Shown here: one piece after another, positions 1 to 9,394 of the stretch
Layout: every line of letters starts with the position of its first letter
How positions within the stretch are numbered: the stretch's first letter is position 1
Origin: Paraglomus occultum
Taxonomy: Eukaryota > Glomeromycota > Glomeromycetes > Paraglomerales > Paraglomeraceae
DNA: 17,607 nt
Direction: 5' to 3'
Assembly: GCA_910592205.1 (NCBI GenBank)
Contig: CAJVPJ010000748.1
Span: 1 to 17,607, forward strand
Made by a program: the position numbers and the translations under genes
Notes under the pieces: generated by a model
What the model was told of the DNA's origin: nothing
Database searches by the model: none
What the model saw: only the letters and a program-made list of their open reading frames with translations

Positions 1-531
1 CCACACGGGACTACATCGGAGTATTCCACATGTGGAGCAGAAGCCATATCGAGAATAACAATGGTAAAAGCGTTCATCAGCAACCATGTAATAGTTGTTT
101 TTTTTGCTGGGTGAGTTGAAATTGAACCGACGATGCTTTACCGAGGTGTTAAGTGCAGAAAAAAATCCGGTCTTGTCATTAGACTTGGTGAATCCCTTTA
201 TGAGTTTGTTGCGGCTTTCAAGCCATTCCTCATATCGCCTAAAGTTATTGTCATTGTTATTGTACTTGTGTGTTGGAAGTGAGTATATTCTAGCAAACTC
301 ACTCACAAGCGTTGGTGTGCATTCTTTGCTACGTCCAAGTAATACCAGCATTATCGTCTCATCATAATTACGTTTGCGAATAGCGCAGTAAACGTTGTCA
401 ATTTGAGTGGGCTTTACGTTGGTGATTTCCTCGAACGGAATCCATTCAAGTTTATTGTATTCACCCACATAACAGGATTGGATCAAGTTGTCAATGGCTG
501 GATTATTAACAGTCTCTGATGCTAACGACAT
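1..531 (-). CDS. Kinase-associated protein with N-lobe-like unit and Cys finger (5' part, cut by window edge)
   Basis: Reading the minus strand from the ATG at 531-529 gives 177 uninterrupted codons to base 1. Residues 10-16 (PAIDNLI) and 28-33 (LEWIPF) match the linker that precedes the kinase domain in glomeromycete TKL-type kinases. Residues 38-146 resemble a degenerate kinase N-lobe: a β3-like MLVLLG without the lysine, an αC-like stretch (SEFARIYSLPTHKY), then a 'KGFT...YYMVA' β4-β5 segment. A Cys cluster follows (C165, C168, C173) and the window ends at W177. Protein 9395-11917 has the same order of elements, so a kinase domain probably lies beyond the edge (inference). Compared with that protein, this one has about 30 extra residues after GFTK. 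The closest relative here is the pseudogene at 12680, including a shared 20-nt identical stretch (2-21 versus 13117-13136, inverted). No clear TATA box is seen upstream. Confidence 0.7.
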   Translation of the reverse strand, partial: MSLASETVNNPAIDNLIQSCYVGEYNKLEWIPFEEITNVKPTQIDNVYCAIRKRNYDETIMLVLLGRSKECTPTLVSEFARIYSLPTHKYNNNDNNFRRYEEWLESRNKLIKGFTKSNDKTGFFSALNTSVKHRRFNFNSPSKKNNYYMVADERFYHCYSRYGFCSTCGILRCSPVW

Positions 532-660
532 GGTAGTAGATTGTAGATTGACTTTAAGAATTCAAGTTGAAACAAATGTTCGTTTTTCAAACGCTTGTGT
601 TACATCGCACAAACCCCTGCCAAAGGTCACACGAGATTGCTCTAAAATTTAAAAATTTTT

Positions 661-675
661 AGGGCCTGCGCCCCT
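661..675. repeat. Short GC-rich hairpin
   Basis: An AGGGC arm (661-665) and a GCCCCT arm (670-675) can pair around a CTGC loop with one bulged C. It is a GC island in very AT-rich DNA between the left-edge gene and the decayed gene. Its shape is like that of the hairpin at 5332-5348. Its role is unknown; it could be a mobile-element relic. Confidence 0.35.
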
Positions 676-759
676 TGGAGGATTTATTTATTATTATTAG
701 GTAAATTAGAGACAGAATAAGGTACTGAAAGGTTATATTCAGATGATCATATATTGGTG

Positions 760-1869
760 CTATGTTAGAAATTTATTTGCTGATCGTAAAAACCCTTTTC
801 CGTGGTTAAGTTGAGTCAGTTGGTCAGTCGAACTTTCTTCTGATATTACTATGGGTTGAGATGTGTTAGCGTTCAATTCAAAATTGTTGTTATTGTTAAT
901 AAGGGTAGTGGATAGCTTTGGTTTCTTGGGTGGTGTGGATCTGTCTGGAGTTTCGATCGAGGAGCTGTACAGTAGTGATCTTTTTCAGATCGGATGATAG
1001 TGTTGGGGATGGGAGGGGAGTGGATGATGTGGTGGTGGTCGTGTATGGAAAGTGCCAGGTATGAATTCAAAATTATGCAGTTCGATGCATAGTTTATTGT
1101 CATGGATGTCCAGTTCGCCTACGATGGAGACTTTTGATCCCAGTTTAGCCGTCCTGGTTCGCTCGTATAGGTTTTTTTTGTTTATTTTATGGCGGATCAT
1201 AACGTCAAATTCAGGTATCTTTGTTGAGGGGTCGTTTCTTGAAACGTTATTGTGATGCTCGGACGGTGAATATTGCTTATGTTATTTTGTGTTTAGATGG
1301 TTGACTTTACAGTTCCAATTCCTTTGAGCCAAGTGCGGGCGTGTGGTGTGGATGATGGTGTCTTTGCGGAACCGGTTACATTTGAATGCATAATAAAGTA
1401 ATAAATTGCGTGATGTATGAGGTTGGCAAAAAATATAGATTTGCATACGTACGAATATTATGTTATCACGAAGATCGATTATAGTCCCGGCGATTTCTAG
1501 AATATCATCAGAGAACAGGTTGTGGTAACAGCCCAGATCTTCTTTAGGAGCGTAGACTTGGAGATGGATACGAATTGGCTCGTGGGCGAAGTTAAGGAAG
1601 TTTCATTGCTTTAGGTAGAGCAGTTTTTGTTTTGATTTCTTCTTTGACGTCGTACACGTGGATAGCAGTGGAATCGAAATGTACGAGCATTGTGGTATGT
1701 GCGGGTTTATATTGTATACGGTGGATTTCATAAATTTATATTCGCTTTTGTGAAATGATGCTTGATTTATATTAGTGGGAAGGTGGGAAGGAATTATGTA
1801 TTTGTATAATGGCGGTGCAACGTTTTTATTATAATTTGCTTTATTGTTTCTTTTTGCTAAACGATACAT
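760..1869 (-). pseudogene. Decayed protein-coding gene, OB-fold-like segments, function unknown
   Basis: One minus-strand frame is open from the ATG at 1869 to TAG at 762-760 apart from three stops: TGA 1605-1603, TAA 1284-1282 and TGA 987-985. Within it are protein-like segments with alternating hydrophobic strands: LEIAGTIIDLRDNIIFVRMQ (about 1500-1441) and KVSIVGELDIHDNKLCIEL (about 1137-1081). Both follow the 'hydrophobic-G-strand-turn-strand' look of OB folds, which is a structural guess. A Ser/Pro/Asn-rich tail with KKPKL follows. Between about 1735 and 1605 a second frame looks more coding (VHFDSTAIHVYDVKEE), which suggests two opposing frameshifts. About 70 codons around 1284 do not fit the strand pattern and may be an intron or an insertion. 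I do not recognise the family. A live multi-intron gene is the alternative. Confidence 0.45.
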
Positions 1870-2879
1870 AGTTGGTATATTGTTTTATTTTTTTTTCTTA
1901 CATCTGAGCATGCATGTGTGTGTAGTCAATTAGTCGATGTAAATTCGATGTGTTTGGGAAATACCATGCTTTGAATTTATTATTTAAAAAAATAAAGTGT
2001 TTGCTTTTTTTGTCGCATGGTGTTATTATTTAAGGTGTAATGAATATTTTACCATAGTATCGATGAGATTATATGTTTGTTTACGTTTTTGAGGCAATAA
2101 TCTTTGATATGCATGGTTAGTTGGAATTTACTAATTGGTTGCTGTATATCGATGTCGTATGCGGTTAGTTTATGCGTGGGTAGATAAAAGTTGTATGGAG
2201 TCGTTCAAATGTCATGATTATTTGGAAAACACATGTCATTTTACATCGCATGATTGGATAAAATAAATGATGTATACATGTAGTAGATGTATAGTGAGTG
2301 GGATTACATATTATTACAATCCAGGAAATTAAGTGGGTAGTTTGTAATTTTTTGTTCCAAGCGGTTATATTCTTGAAGGACTGCAGTATTGATGGAAAAG
2401 GCATTCTGTTTAAGGAAGGAATTTCCAGGAAGCACGGCCCTCAATAGCAGTTTAAGAATAAAGATATATTTGGTGATATTAATCCTTGGTATTTATGTAC
2501 CGTGAGTGCAAAGCAGTTCTGCAAAGGGAACTGGTTGCGGGAGGTGTTCATACCATTAATGTTAAAGTATGATGTTTTTTGGGAAATAACTGTTTAGGGA
2601 TCCTGTATTTCAGTATTTAGAAAGCTTGATCAAAAGTTGTTCATTTTGTTCGAGCAATGGAAAGCTAAAGAATGATAAGCAACCAAATAGGGTTGTTATT
2701 TTGTAACCATTTACATGCATAATGTAATGATAGATGGTACCAACAGTTGCTAATTTTCATGTTGTAAGAAAACACGTACTGTAGCATATCCGAATAAAGA
2801 GTCAATGCTCTTCGATTTTAGAGTACCCCATTTGACTTGTTAGAGTTCGATATTCGACAAATGGATTTGCACTTGCAGA
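1870..2879. other. Non-coding stretch with one weak coding-like segment
   Basis: This is AT-rich DNA with T and A homopolymers near 1885 and 1986 and no gene that I can support. The only coding-like piece is a plus-strand frame at 2448-2675: 75 codons with one internal TAG at 2595-2597, reading 'WYLCTVSAKQFCKGNW' and 'MLKYDVFWE'. In DNA this AT-rich such a length is somewhat unusual, but no family is recognised and it may be chance or old debris. Confidence 0.3.
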
Positions 2880-3345
2880 TCAGACTAAGGTAAACGGGGG
2901 GGGAGAGGTATTTTCTCTTCGCATACGGAACATGTTTGATACATACAGGTTTGATGCAAGCCTATAGCTTAATCGACCATCAGGATTAGATTGGCAGCCA
3001 CTGCAAACCGCAATTTTCGATAAAATTTGGGGGGGTGTTGTAGGAGGTATTTCCGGAAAGGATAATTCAATAGGTTGTCTAATTATTATTAATGAAATGG
3101 GACAGAATTTTGCGTCATGCGGTAGAAGGACGCCAATACGAATGAGTATCGATTTCCACAAAGCTCATTGTTACTAGCGTTGAAATGGAGTAGATTATTA
3201 TGTGTACTGACATGCGAAAGCCATGAATTCGTATTCGTATCGAAAACAATTTTATTGGTATCAAGGGAATATACATCGATAATGTAAGACAAAAGCTGTG
3301 TTATTAACTTCTTTTTAGTGAATATGAAAGCTATTTTCTTTTATA
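2880..3345 (-). pseudogene. Coding remnant, possibly kelch-like, frameshifted
   Basis: Two overlapping minus-strand frames together look like a decayed protein. The first (3342 to 3089) has 'VYSLDTNKIVFDTNTNSWLS', which resembles the 'D-T-x-x-W' strand of a kelch repeat, and then 'GNRYSFVLA'. The second (3161 to 2880) picks up with 'RIGVLLPHDAKF' and ends in 'AVCSGCQSNPDGRLSYRLAS'. The shift between frames falls near 3140. No full kelch repeat with its GG pair is seen and no convincing start exists, so family and status are uncertain. It could be chance open frame. Confidence 0.25.
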
Positions 3346-4177
3346 TCGAAAGAAAAGCAAGCAAATAATGGAATTGAATTTTAGGTGCTGAAATAATTTT
3401 TGATTTTTTATTTGGAAAGATGAATAATGATGTAATGTACTTATTTATTATTTACTTGTTTATGAATAAGGGCGCATACAAACCAAATACTAGTGGAAAT
3501 ACTGTATGTCGTGAGAAAGCTGGAGGAATAATCATTATTTAGTAGTCCAATTTGACGACATTTTGGTAGTATAATTTGAATAGAACAAATAATTACTAAA
3601 GCTAGACAATTAATTAACAGTAAATTTAACAATAATTAATAATCGATGAAGCATACCAAAAGTTATTTTTATCTTCCCGAGATCGAAAAAGATCGTTCTC
3701 AACTGATAGTACGTGTATTCTAGAAGAGGCGTGCTGTGGGCAAATCTGAATACTTTACGTTTAATTATAATGGTAATGACAATTGTCTTTGGTGTATTTG
3801 TTACTTTGTAAGAAACACTATGTTACAAGGAAAGAATGCTGGTGCGGCGATTTATAAATACACAACAATGTCAAGGGAGGTGGGCGGGCTTTCTTATGCA
3901 TAACTGTATACATAAGAATCGGATATGCATAAGGGTTATATAAAAACAGTCGTATAAAATTCAAGTAATTAAAGAGAAGTCCGAAATTTAATATGGGAAT
4001 TGATACACGCAGATGACAAATGGGAATACATCATTGGCAAATTAGGTTAACCTTAGACATCAAGTGACGAGGATAGAATATTTACTATACCTTAAAAAAT
4101 TATATGTAATAATTAGAGGGGACTCTTTTTATTTTGAAAACTTATGAACGTTTCGAGCATAATTTACTTTCATTGTT

Positions 4178-4196
4178 GCACGAAATTTTTTTGTGC
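4178..4196. repeat. Imperfect hairpin GCAC-(G)AAA / TTT-GTGC
   Basis: GCAC (4178-4181) and AAA (4183-4185) can pair with TTTGTGC (4190-4196), with G4182 bulged. It starts with the same GCACGAA as the perfect hairpin at 4326 and, like it, sits upstream of a copy of the direct repeat, so it may belong to the same duplicated unit. Confidence 0.35.
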
Positions 4197-4222
4197 CGTG
4201 TGCGCAAATTTGCCCACTAAAC

Positions 4223-4258
4223 TAATACAAATTTTGCCATGTATTTTTACCTTTACGC
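4223..4258 (+). repeat. Direct repeat copy 1 (36 nt)
   Basis: It begins TAATACAAATT and ends TTTACGC, and it matches 4404-4440 at about 30 of 37 positions with one indel. The copies are 181 bp apart, each preceded by a GCACGAA hairpin. This looks like an old duplication or two relics of one repeat family. Confidence 0.5.
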
Positions 4259-4325
4259 GTTACAACCATACATTTTTCTGCTACTATTGTTTTTTAAATT
4301 GCCGTATCCAACTTTCGCTGTTTTT

Positions 4326-4345
4326 GCACGAAAAATTGTTCGTGC
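4326..4345. repeat. Perfect inverted repeat GCACGAA/TTCGTGC
   Basis: Two 7-nt arms (4326-4332 and 4339-4345) are exact reverse complements around a 6-nt loop. It lies in non-coding DNA upstream of the second direct-repeat copy. There is no sign of a terminator or RNA gene. Confidence 0.5.
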
Positions 4346-4386
4346 TGCCAAGCCTTTAATGTGAACCGATGATTACCCGATAAACC

Positions 4387-4406
4387 TTAATCGATTAATC
4401 GATTAA
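4387..4406. repeat. Perfect 20-bp palindrome built from two TCGATTAA units
   Basis: The 20 bases read identically on both strands and contain AATCGATT twice, overlapping at AATC/GATT. The palindrome abuts direct-repeat copy 2. It could be a binding site for a dimeric factor, a repeat end, or chance in AT-rich DNA. Confidence 0.5.
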
Positions 4407-4440
4407 TACAAATTCTGTCCGTGTATTTTTGCCCTTACGC
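4404..4440 (+). repeat. Direct repeat copy 2 (37 nt)
   Basis: This is the partner of 4223-4258, with the same TAATACAAATT start and a shared TGTATTTTT core and CTTACGC/TTTACGC end. Its first three bases overlap the palindrome 4387-4406. Confidence 0.5.
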
Positions 4441-5331
4441 TATCAGCAATTTATTAAAAATAAACGCATAATATTTTTTTGACTTATATATCATCCATAT
4501 TGTTACGCCACCCTTTAATTAGTTTGATATAAACATATATATTAACAACCCACGACATATTTACAAAATACAATATCACTACTACAAATAAAATTTTTGC
4601 CACTTTATATAAATCGTAAACTACACATATCAGATACTTTTTTCACACACGGATGACAGCCTTCCATTAAACAGTGATAGCATTATCTCTTTAATCATTG
4701 ACATAAGAATAACTATCAATAAAAACTTTGACAGAAGCACCACCGTCACTAACCAACCAAACTATATACAAACCTTCTAAAAACGGTGTTGTATGAGTTA
4801 TGAATCTATAATTTACATTACGAATGACAATATACTGTACATGTGGTAAGTAAATTTGTTACATATAATTTCACTTTGCTAATCTACTGCAATCCATATT
4901 TACTGTAATACACGTACGATTGTCAGACATGCACCAAACGAATATCATGAACGTGCGCGTTGTGGAAACAAAATATGACAATCACTGAACGATTTTACTG
5001 AATTATTAGATTATTAAACAAACAATGCATGAGCACTGAGTAATAGGAGAGTCGTTTTTCCCCTTAAAATTATACAGTAATTTACTGAATTTTTAGAAGA
5101 CTAAACTCAAACAATACATAGATGTTTCCAATATACAATGACCAACAATTAATAATTTTTTATATAAATATTACGTCAACTTCAACTTAACATTAACTTT
5201 CATTACTATTACCAATACGAGACAAAATCACTCAACTATAAATCACTCTATCGAAGATTGTTACAATGCAAAATTATTTATACATTGCACATACAGTTAT
5301 TACGATACTTGATGATCGAACCATTATGCTG

Positions 5332-5348
5332 AAGAGGCGAAGCCTCTT
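5332..5348. repeat. Perfect GC-rich hairpin AAGAGGC-GAA-GCCTCTT
   Basis: The 7-nt arms are exact reverse complements around a GAA loop and stand out in AT-rich DNA. The form resembles the hairpin at 661-675 read on the other strand. Short repeated palindromes of this kind often mark ends of small mobile repeats. That reading is inference, since only two cases are in the window. Confidence 0.45.
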
Positions 5349-5734
5349 ATTATTTTTCACTCTAGTTAGTTAATATTTAATTTGGCAAAATTTTCTGATA
5401 ATCAAACTTTATAAAATTGGACTTGCTTAAAACAGACTGTAATACGGTATTCTTTGAGCAGCGAGCTAATTACGCAATAATTTGTTTACCGGTTATAAAT
5501 AACCGACTATTTACAGCGCTTTTAGTTAAAGTTACAACCTATTCTTATTCTAGCATCTGGCATCATGCATGACGTTTCGTTTGAGATTATCGAGCTGTAA
5601 TAGACTGTGTTTCCATACTCCGCTCATAAGCAATGAGAACTAAAACTTTGCAGTGTTTCGATTTCCGCATTATGTAGCAATACCATTTTAGTAATCGCAG
5701 GTTTGCGTACTCACACGTGATCTGTTGGGATTGC

Positions 5735-5760
5735 ATTGAAACCTCGAATTGAAATCTCGA
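5735..5760 (+). repeat. 13-bp tandem duplication
   Basis: ATTGAAACCTCGA (5735-5747) is followed directly by ATTGAAATCTCGA (5748-5760), one mismatch. It is in non-coding DNA about 830 bp upstream of the GATA gene start. Role unknown. Confidence 0.5.
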
Positions 5761-6002
5761 GCTATTAATACGGACGAATAAGAACGGATAAATACGATAT
5801 AAACGCTTGCATTGTTCATACCCTTAAATTTAATTCACACAATACTAATCAATACTCCGCTTTGCATCTGAGCCGCATGAGGAGAGGTCTATTCATAGTA
5901 ACAATACATTACGGCGGATGTCGGACTAACAAAAAACGAAATAATAAAAAGTACAAGCCCATGAACTATGCAACCAGGCTGCTTTTTGACCAATTACTTA
6001 AG

Positions 6003-6587
6003 CGATAACTTGTCGCAGTCGGAATACACGACAATGATTTGCGTTTGAGAATTGATTAGATAAATATAATGATACTACTTTGGGAATATCGAATCGGACT
6101 AAAAATTTACAATTACATATATGGAGCTAAAAATTTTATTGTAATAAATTTAGCCGTGTAAACTGAGTAAAAAAACTTTAACTTACAGCCCAGCCGAATT
6201 CGTTAAACATATCAAAGTACGCCGTCTGGAAAATTATCTTCTCGACTATGTTATAAACAGCTCTCATATTTAAATCTGAGATCATCTCACATTTTTCTTC
6301 CACTATATATATATAAACTCATATCACACTGCTGCCGCTTGCTCTTTCTTGATAGAAGAACGTTATTGACTTAATCACTCTATCAAACTCTGTCAAATCA
6401 ATTACTCTAATTGACAAATTAACCATCACTTAAAAGCTAACTTATTACATGCGAAGTTGGAGAAAGCAAAGAGAAATAAGAAAATGAGATAGAAACACAA
6501 GTAGTGGCAAACAATAAGTAACTACCAAGTAAATAACAACCAAAAACAGCATCTTAAGAACGTATTACTTCAACTCGCTGCAGATAG
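6003..6587. promoter_or_regulatory. Putative promoter of the GATA gene with several HGATAR sites
   Basis: A long alternating TATA run (6304-6317) lies 275 bp before the ATG. HGATAR-type sites are seen at 6003-6008, 6058-6063, 6234-6239 (minus), 6350-6355, 6380-6385 (minus), 6487-6492 and 6582-6587. Seven sites in about 600 bp is somewhat above chance even in AT-rich DNA and would suit self-regulation, but no site is proven. Confidence 0.35.
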
Positions 6588-6591
6588 CGAT

Positions 6592-8258
6592 ATGACTGCT
6601 CGACAAATCAAGACGTTATCATCATCAGAGCCACATCCATCTTTGGCCTCTACATACATTCCACCGCCTAACTCTTCGCTGCTTCCAAGTTTCCTTTCTC
6701 AATCAACATTAATCCCTCCTCCAGCTTACGATTCATTCTCGGCCACTACCACTCCAGTAATTTCGTCACCTTTTATGGCAGCCGAGAGCAGATCATATCA
6801 GCCTTACTTGGCTAATCCAGAGATTTGCAACGAATCTACCGGAAATAAGGATACTCTATCAACATCATCGTTGTCGTCAAATCAAGTACAACAGTTACCA
6901 TTACTCACATCAGAGCAAGCATCACCAGGTACCTATCAGCGTTCAGCTTGCGTTCAACTGCCAGTTCACTCGAATGTCTATCCATACGTGCCGTCACTGT
7001 ATCAACAACAATCGCAACAAACTCTCGAAACTCCTTACCACCATCAAACGTCTCTTTATTCGACTACACAATATCCTTCTTATCATCTCCAATCTCAATC
7101 GCTTCCCCAATTTCCTTTACACAATAATCACCAAATCAACCACAAGGACTTGTTTCGTCCCGACTTGAACTATAATACGCAGTGTCAGTTCGATGGAGAA
7201 TACTATGCTTCGAACGCTCAGACTGCTTACGTGTCGATCGGGAATGGTTTTGGAATGTGTGAAGCTGCGGCAGGTAGTAGTGGAACCGGTATTAATCCGA
7301 AAGCAGTTTTTGATGTCTGGTGCGCCGTGAATAACCAAAATGTCGAAGGAAAAGTTGAAAACGAGAATGTAAACAGTGAATGCGGCTCAAATATTTTGAG
7401 TTATGAGAATACCGTCAACGAAGCGAGTACTACTGATAGTATCGTCGGACAAGTAGGAAAAAGGAAACGCCAAAAAGTCGAGCAGTGCACAAGTACAAAT
7501 ACGATGCGTTCTTATTCTAGCAATGTTTCTTTTACGTCTGATTCCGAACTCATTTCACCTGTTCATCAACCCACGCAACCATTCTCTCGTCATTCTGCTT
7601 CATCTTCAGCCGCTCGCTTGTCTAATGGTTCTAATTCTCAAGCCGAAAAAAAATCTAGAAAACGTCGCAGAAGAAAGATCAAAGCTGTACTTGATACCGG
7701 GAAATCCACAAAGGACGAGCCAAGGACGAAGCTAGGAGAGCTTTATAGATGTGCGAATTGTGGAACGAAAGAGACGCCCGCTTGGAGGAGGGATCTTGAA
7801 GGAAAGGAACTATTGTGTAATGCGTGTGGATTGTAGTAAGTGGTTTCAACCTCTCGAGACTGTTTTGTAAACGTTGAAAATTCAATTTATTTTATCGTTA
7901 TTATCATCGTCATGTACTAATGTCTCTCCTATTACCACAAAGTTTAAAAATTAAAGGTATTCATAGACCAACAGAAATAGGCCCAGGTGGTGAGATCAGG
8001 TTGATTAGACCGGATAAATCTGATGACGATTCGCAGAAATGTGCTAATTGCGAAACTAGTGACTCGCCATGTTGGAGAGGGCCTAATGGGCGTAAATTGT
8101 GTAAGTAGGATCGACGACGGCAGGTATTTGGTTTTTAGGTGACGAAATTCTAATTAGACATCAAATTAGGCAACCGGTGCGGATTGTTTTACAAACAACA
8201 CGGTTACCAACGACCAATTTCTTCAAGCAAGAGAAATTCTCACTATCGACCATATTGA
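6592..8258 (+). CDS. GATA-type zinc-finger transcription factor, two fingers, three exons
   Basis: Exons 6592-7835, 7943-8100 and 8170-8258 join in frame to 496 residues. Introns are 7836-7942 (donor GTAAGT, branch-like TACTAAT at 7915-7921) and 8101-8169 (donor GTAAGT). The start is the first in-frame ATG after a TAG at 6502. Residues 1-330 are Ser/Thr/Pro/Gln-rich, with a Gln/His/Tyr-rich run near 140-190, as expected of an activation or prion-like region. Basic KKSRKRRRRKIK (353-364) is a likely nuclear signal. Finger 1 uses C387, C390, C409, C412 (CX2CX18CX2C) followed by 'YLKIKGIHRP'. Finger 2 uses C448, C451, C468, C471 (CX2CX16CX2C), with CNRC in place of the usual CNAC, then 'KQHGYQRP'. 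Only 13 residues follow that motif. The first intron splits finger 1 just after CNACGL; unspliced, a TAG would end the protein there. No cysteine-rich block of the iron-sensing type lies between the fingers. It should bind GATA motifs in the nucleus; its targets are unknown. Confidence 0.9.
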
Positions 8259-9347
8259 AATACTGATGGTTGTGATGATTTGAATTTTTGAACCGTTGAT
8301 ATAAAACATATAATAGTTTTCGGACAATGAGTAATTTAGCTATAAAACTGACAGAAGTCGCTAAGTATATTTGCTAATGAAATCGTTTGAGAGAAACAAG
8401 GGAGAGGGGGGATGACTTGTATGAAATGACGTAATAATAAAACTAAAAGCACTTCTTTACAGAAGACTCGGAACTAAAAGACATCATCTCAGTGCTCACG
8501 TGAACCAAAAATCCTTAACAGGCAGATTAATCAGCAGATTAACATAGATAAGACAAGTGTTATCAGTTTCTAAATTTTATCGTTATTGAATTCCGTCGCT
8601 ATCATGTGACATGCAAATTGATCTGATACGTACGTGGTGACACTGCATAGCAAGTAAACAAAAAGCATCATACCATGATCGTGTGACGCTGATAATCTAT
8701 AGCCGAGGATTGTATGTTGTGAAACCAACGGGGAGAAAATTCCGGATTCGGAAAGACTAGTAAAAAAAAATACTAATACCCGATTCGAAATCCAACCCAG
8801 CAAGAAATGAAACAGGAATTAGAACAATAGCGATTAAACGAACACCTGCTAGCTCAACTGACAGACAAAAACCAAATGACTTGTTACATAGTTTTTCCAG
8901 CATCCGCCTGATTATGAAGGGGGTTCATTGGTACAACAGTACATAGTGGCCAGCTGACAGCTTGCGCAGTTAAAATATCGCAATTTTCCCAAGTAGGATA
9001 TTCAATGTCGTCACTCTTTATCTTGTCAAAGATGGAGAACAAAAGACAGGCTTATAGTAATTCAGTGGTTATCGTGTGACACTGAATAACTTTGATGTCT
9101 GCGGATAAGGTGAAAAAGACAATTAACTACGGACAAAGAAAATCCCTCATGGGATGTTTGTCCAATTCCTAAATTACCCGGATTTGTTATCGTCCCCCTT
9201 TTTTAGCTTATTCCTCATTATTAGATAAACAAACAATAACAATATAAGGAAACCTTTTGATTTTCTCTCACACTTAAATTGTCAATCTTATCAGCGTATC
9301 AACTGTCGCACCATTACACGGTTTATTTCAAAGGGTTGTACTTCTTT
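8259..9347. other. Intergenic stretch between the GATA gene and the N-lobe kinase gene
   Basis: An AATAAA poly(A) signal for the GATA gene lies at 8436-8441, 178 bp past its stop. GTGACACTG-like words recur near 8637 and 9077, too scattered to call a repeat. I see no gene; the minus-strand frame at 8803-8570 has no recognisable motif. Confidence 0.5.
8436..8441 (+). promoter_or_regulatory. Poly(A) signal AATAAA of the GATA gene
   Basis: A canonical AATAAA lies 178 bp downstream of the stop codon at 8256-8258 on the same strand. In AT-rich DNA the hexamer also occurs by chance. Confidence 0.4.
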
Positions 9348-9355
9348 TATAAAAG
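9348..9355 (+). promoter_or_regulatory. TATA box of the N-lobe kinase gene
   Basis: TATAAAAG lies 40 bp before the ATG at 9395, in the strand and at the distance expected for a core promoter with a very short leader. Confidence 0.55.
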
Positions 9356-9394
9356 ACTGGGTAAAATTGACAGTTTTTTTCCCCGGGTAAACAA

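Larger units (their letters stand above)
3346..6300. other. Long non-coding stretch upstream of the GATA gene
   Basis: No gene is supported in these nearly 3 kb. Open frames are short, rich in I/F/N/Y/C and lack recognisable motifs. Listed separately are a diverged direct repeat (4223 and 4404), two hairpins (4178 and 4326), a 20-bp palindrome (4387), a GC-rich hairpin (5332) and a 13-bp tandem duplication (5735). A TATATAAA run at 3937-3944 has no reading frame behind it. The last few hundred bases probably serve as promoter for the gene at 6592. Confidence 0.5.

Noticed and set aside
95-367. 90-codon plus-strand frame
   Set aside because: Antisense shadow of the left-edge gene, whose minus-strand frame is fully open and has paralogues in the window.
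1603-1869. 88-codon minus-strand frame as a stand-alone gene
   Set aside because: The same frame continues past its TGA with protein-like sequence, so it is treated as part of the decayed gene 1869-760.
3937-3944. TATATAAA as a promoter
   Set aside because: No reading frame or RNA gene follows; such words are common in this AT-rich stretch.
7117-7338. 73-codon minus-strand frame, and other short frames within 6974-7885
   Set aside because: Shadows of GATA exon 1.
8775-8800. GATTCGAAATCC-like word as a tRNA B box
   Set aside because: No matching A box, acceptor stem or cloverleaf could be drawn around it on either strand.
8570-8803. 77-codon minus-strand frame
   Set aside because: No recognised motif, no promoter, and composition typical of chance frames in AT-rich DNA.
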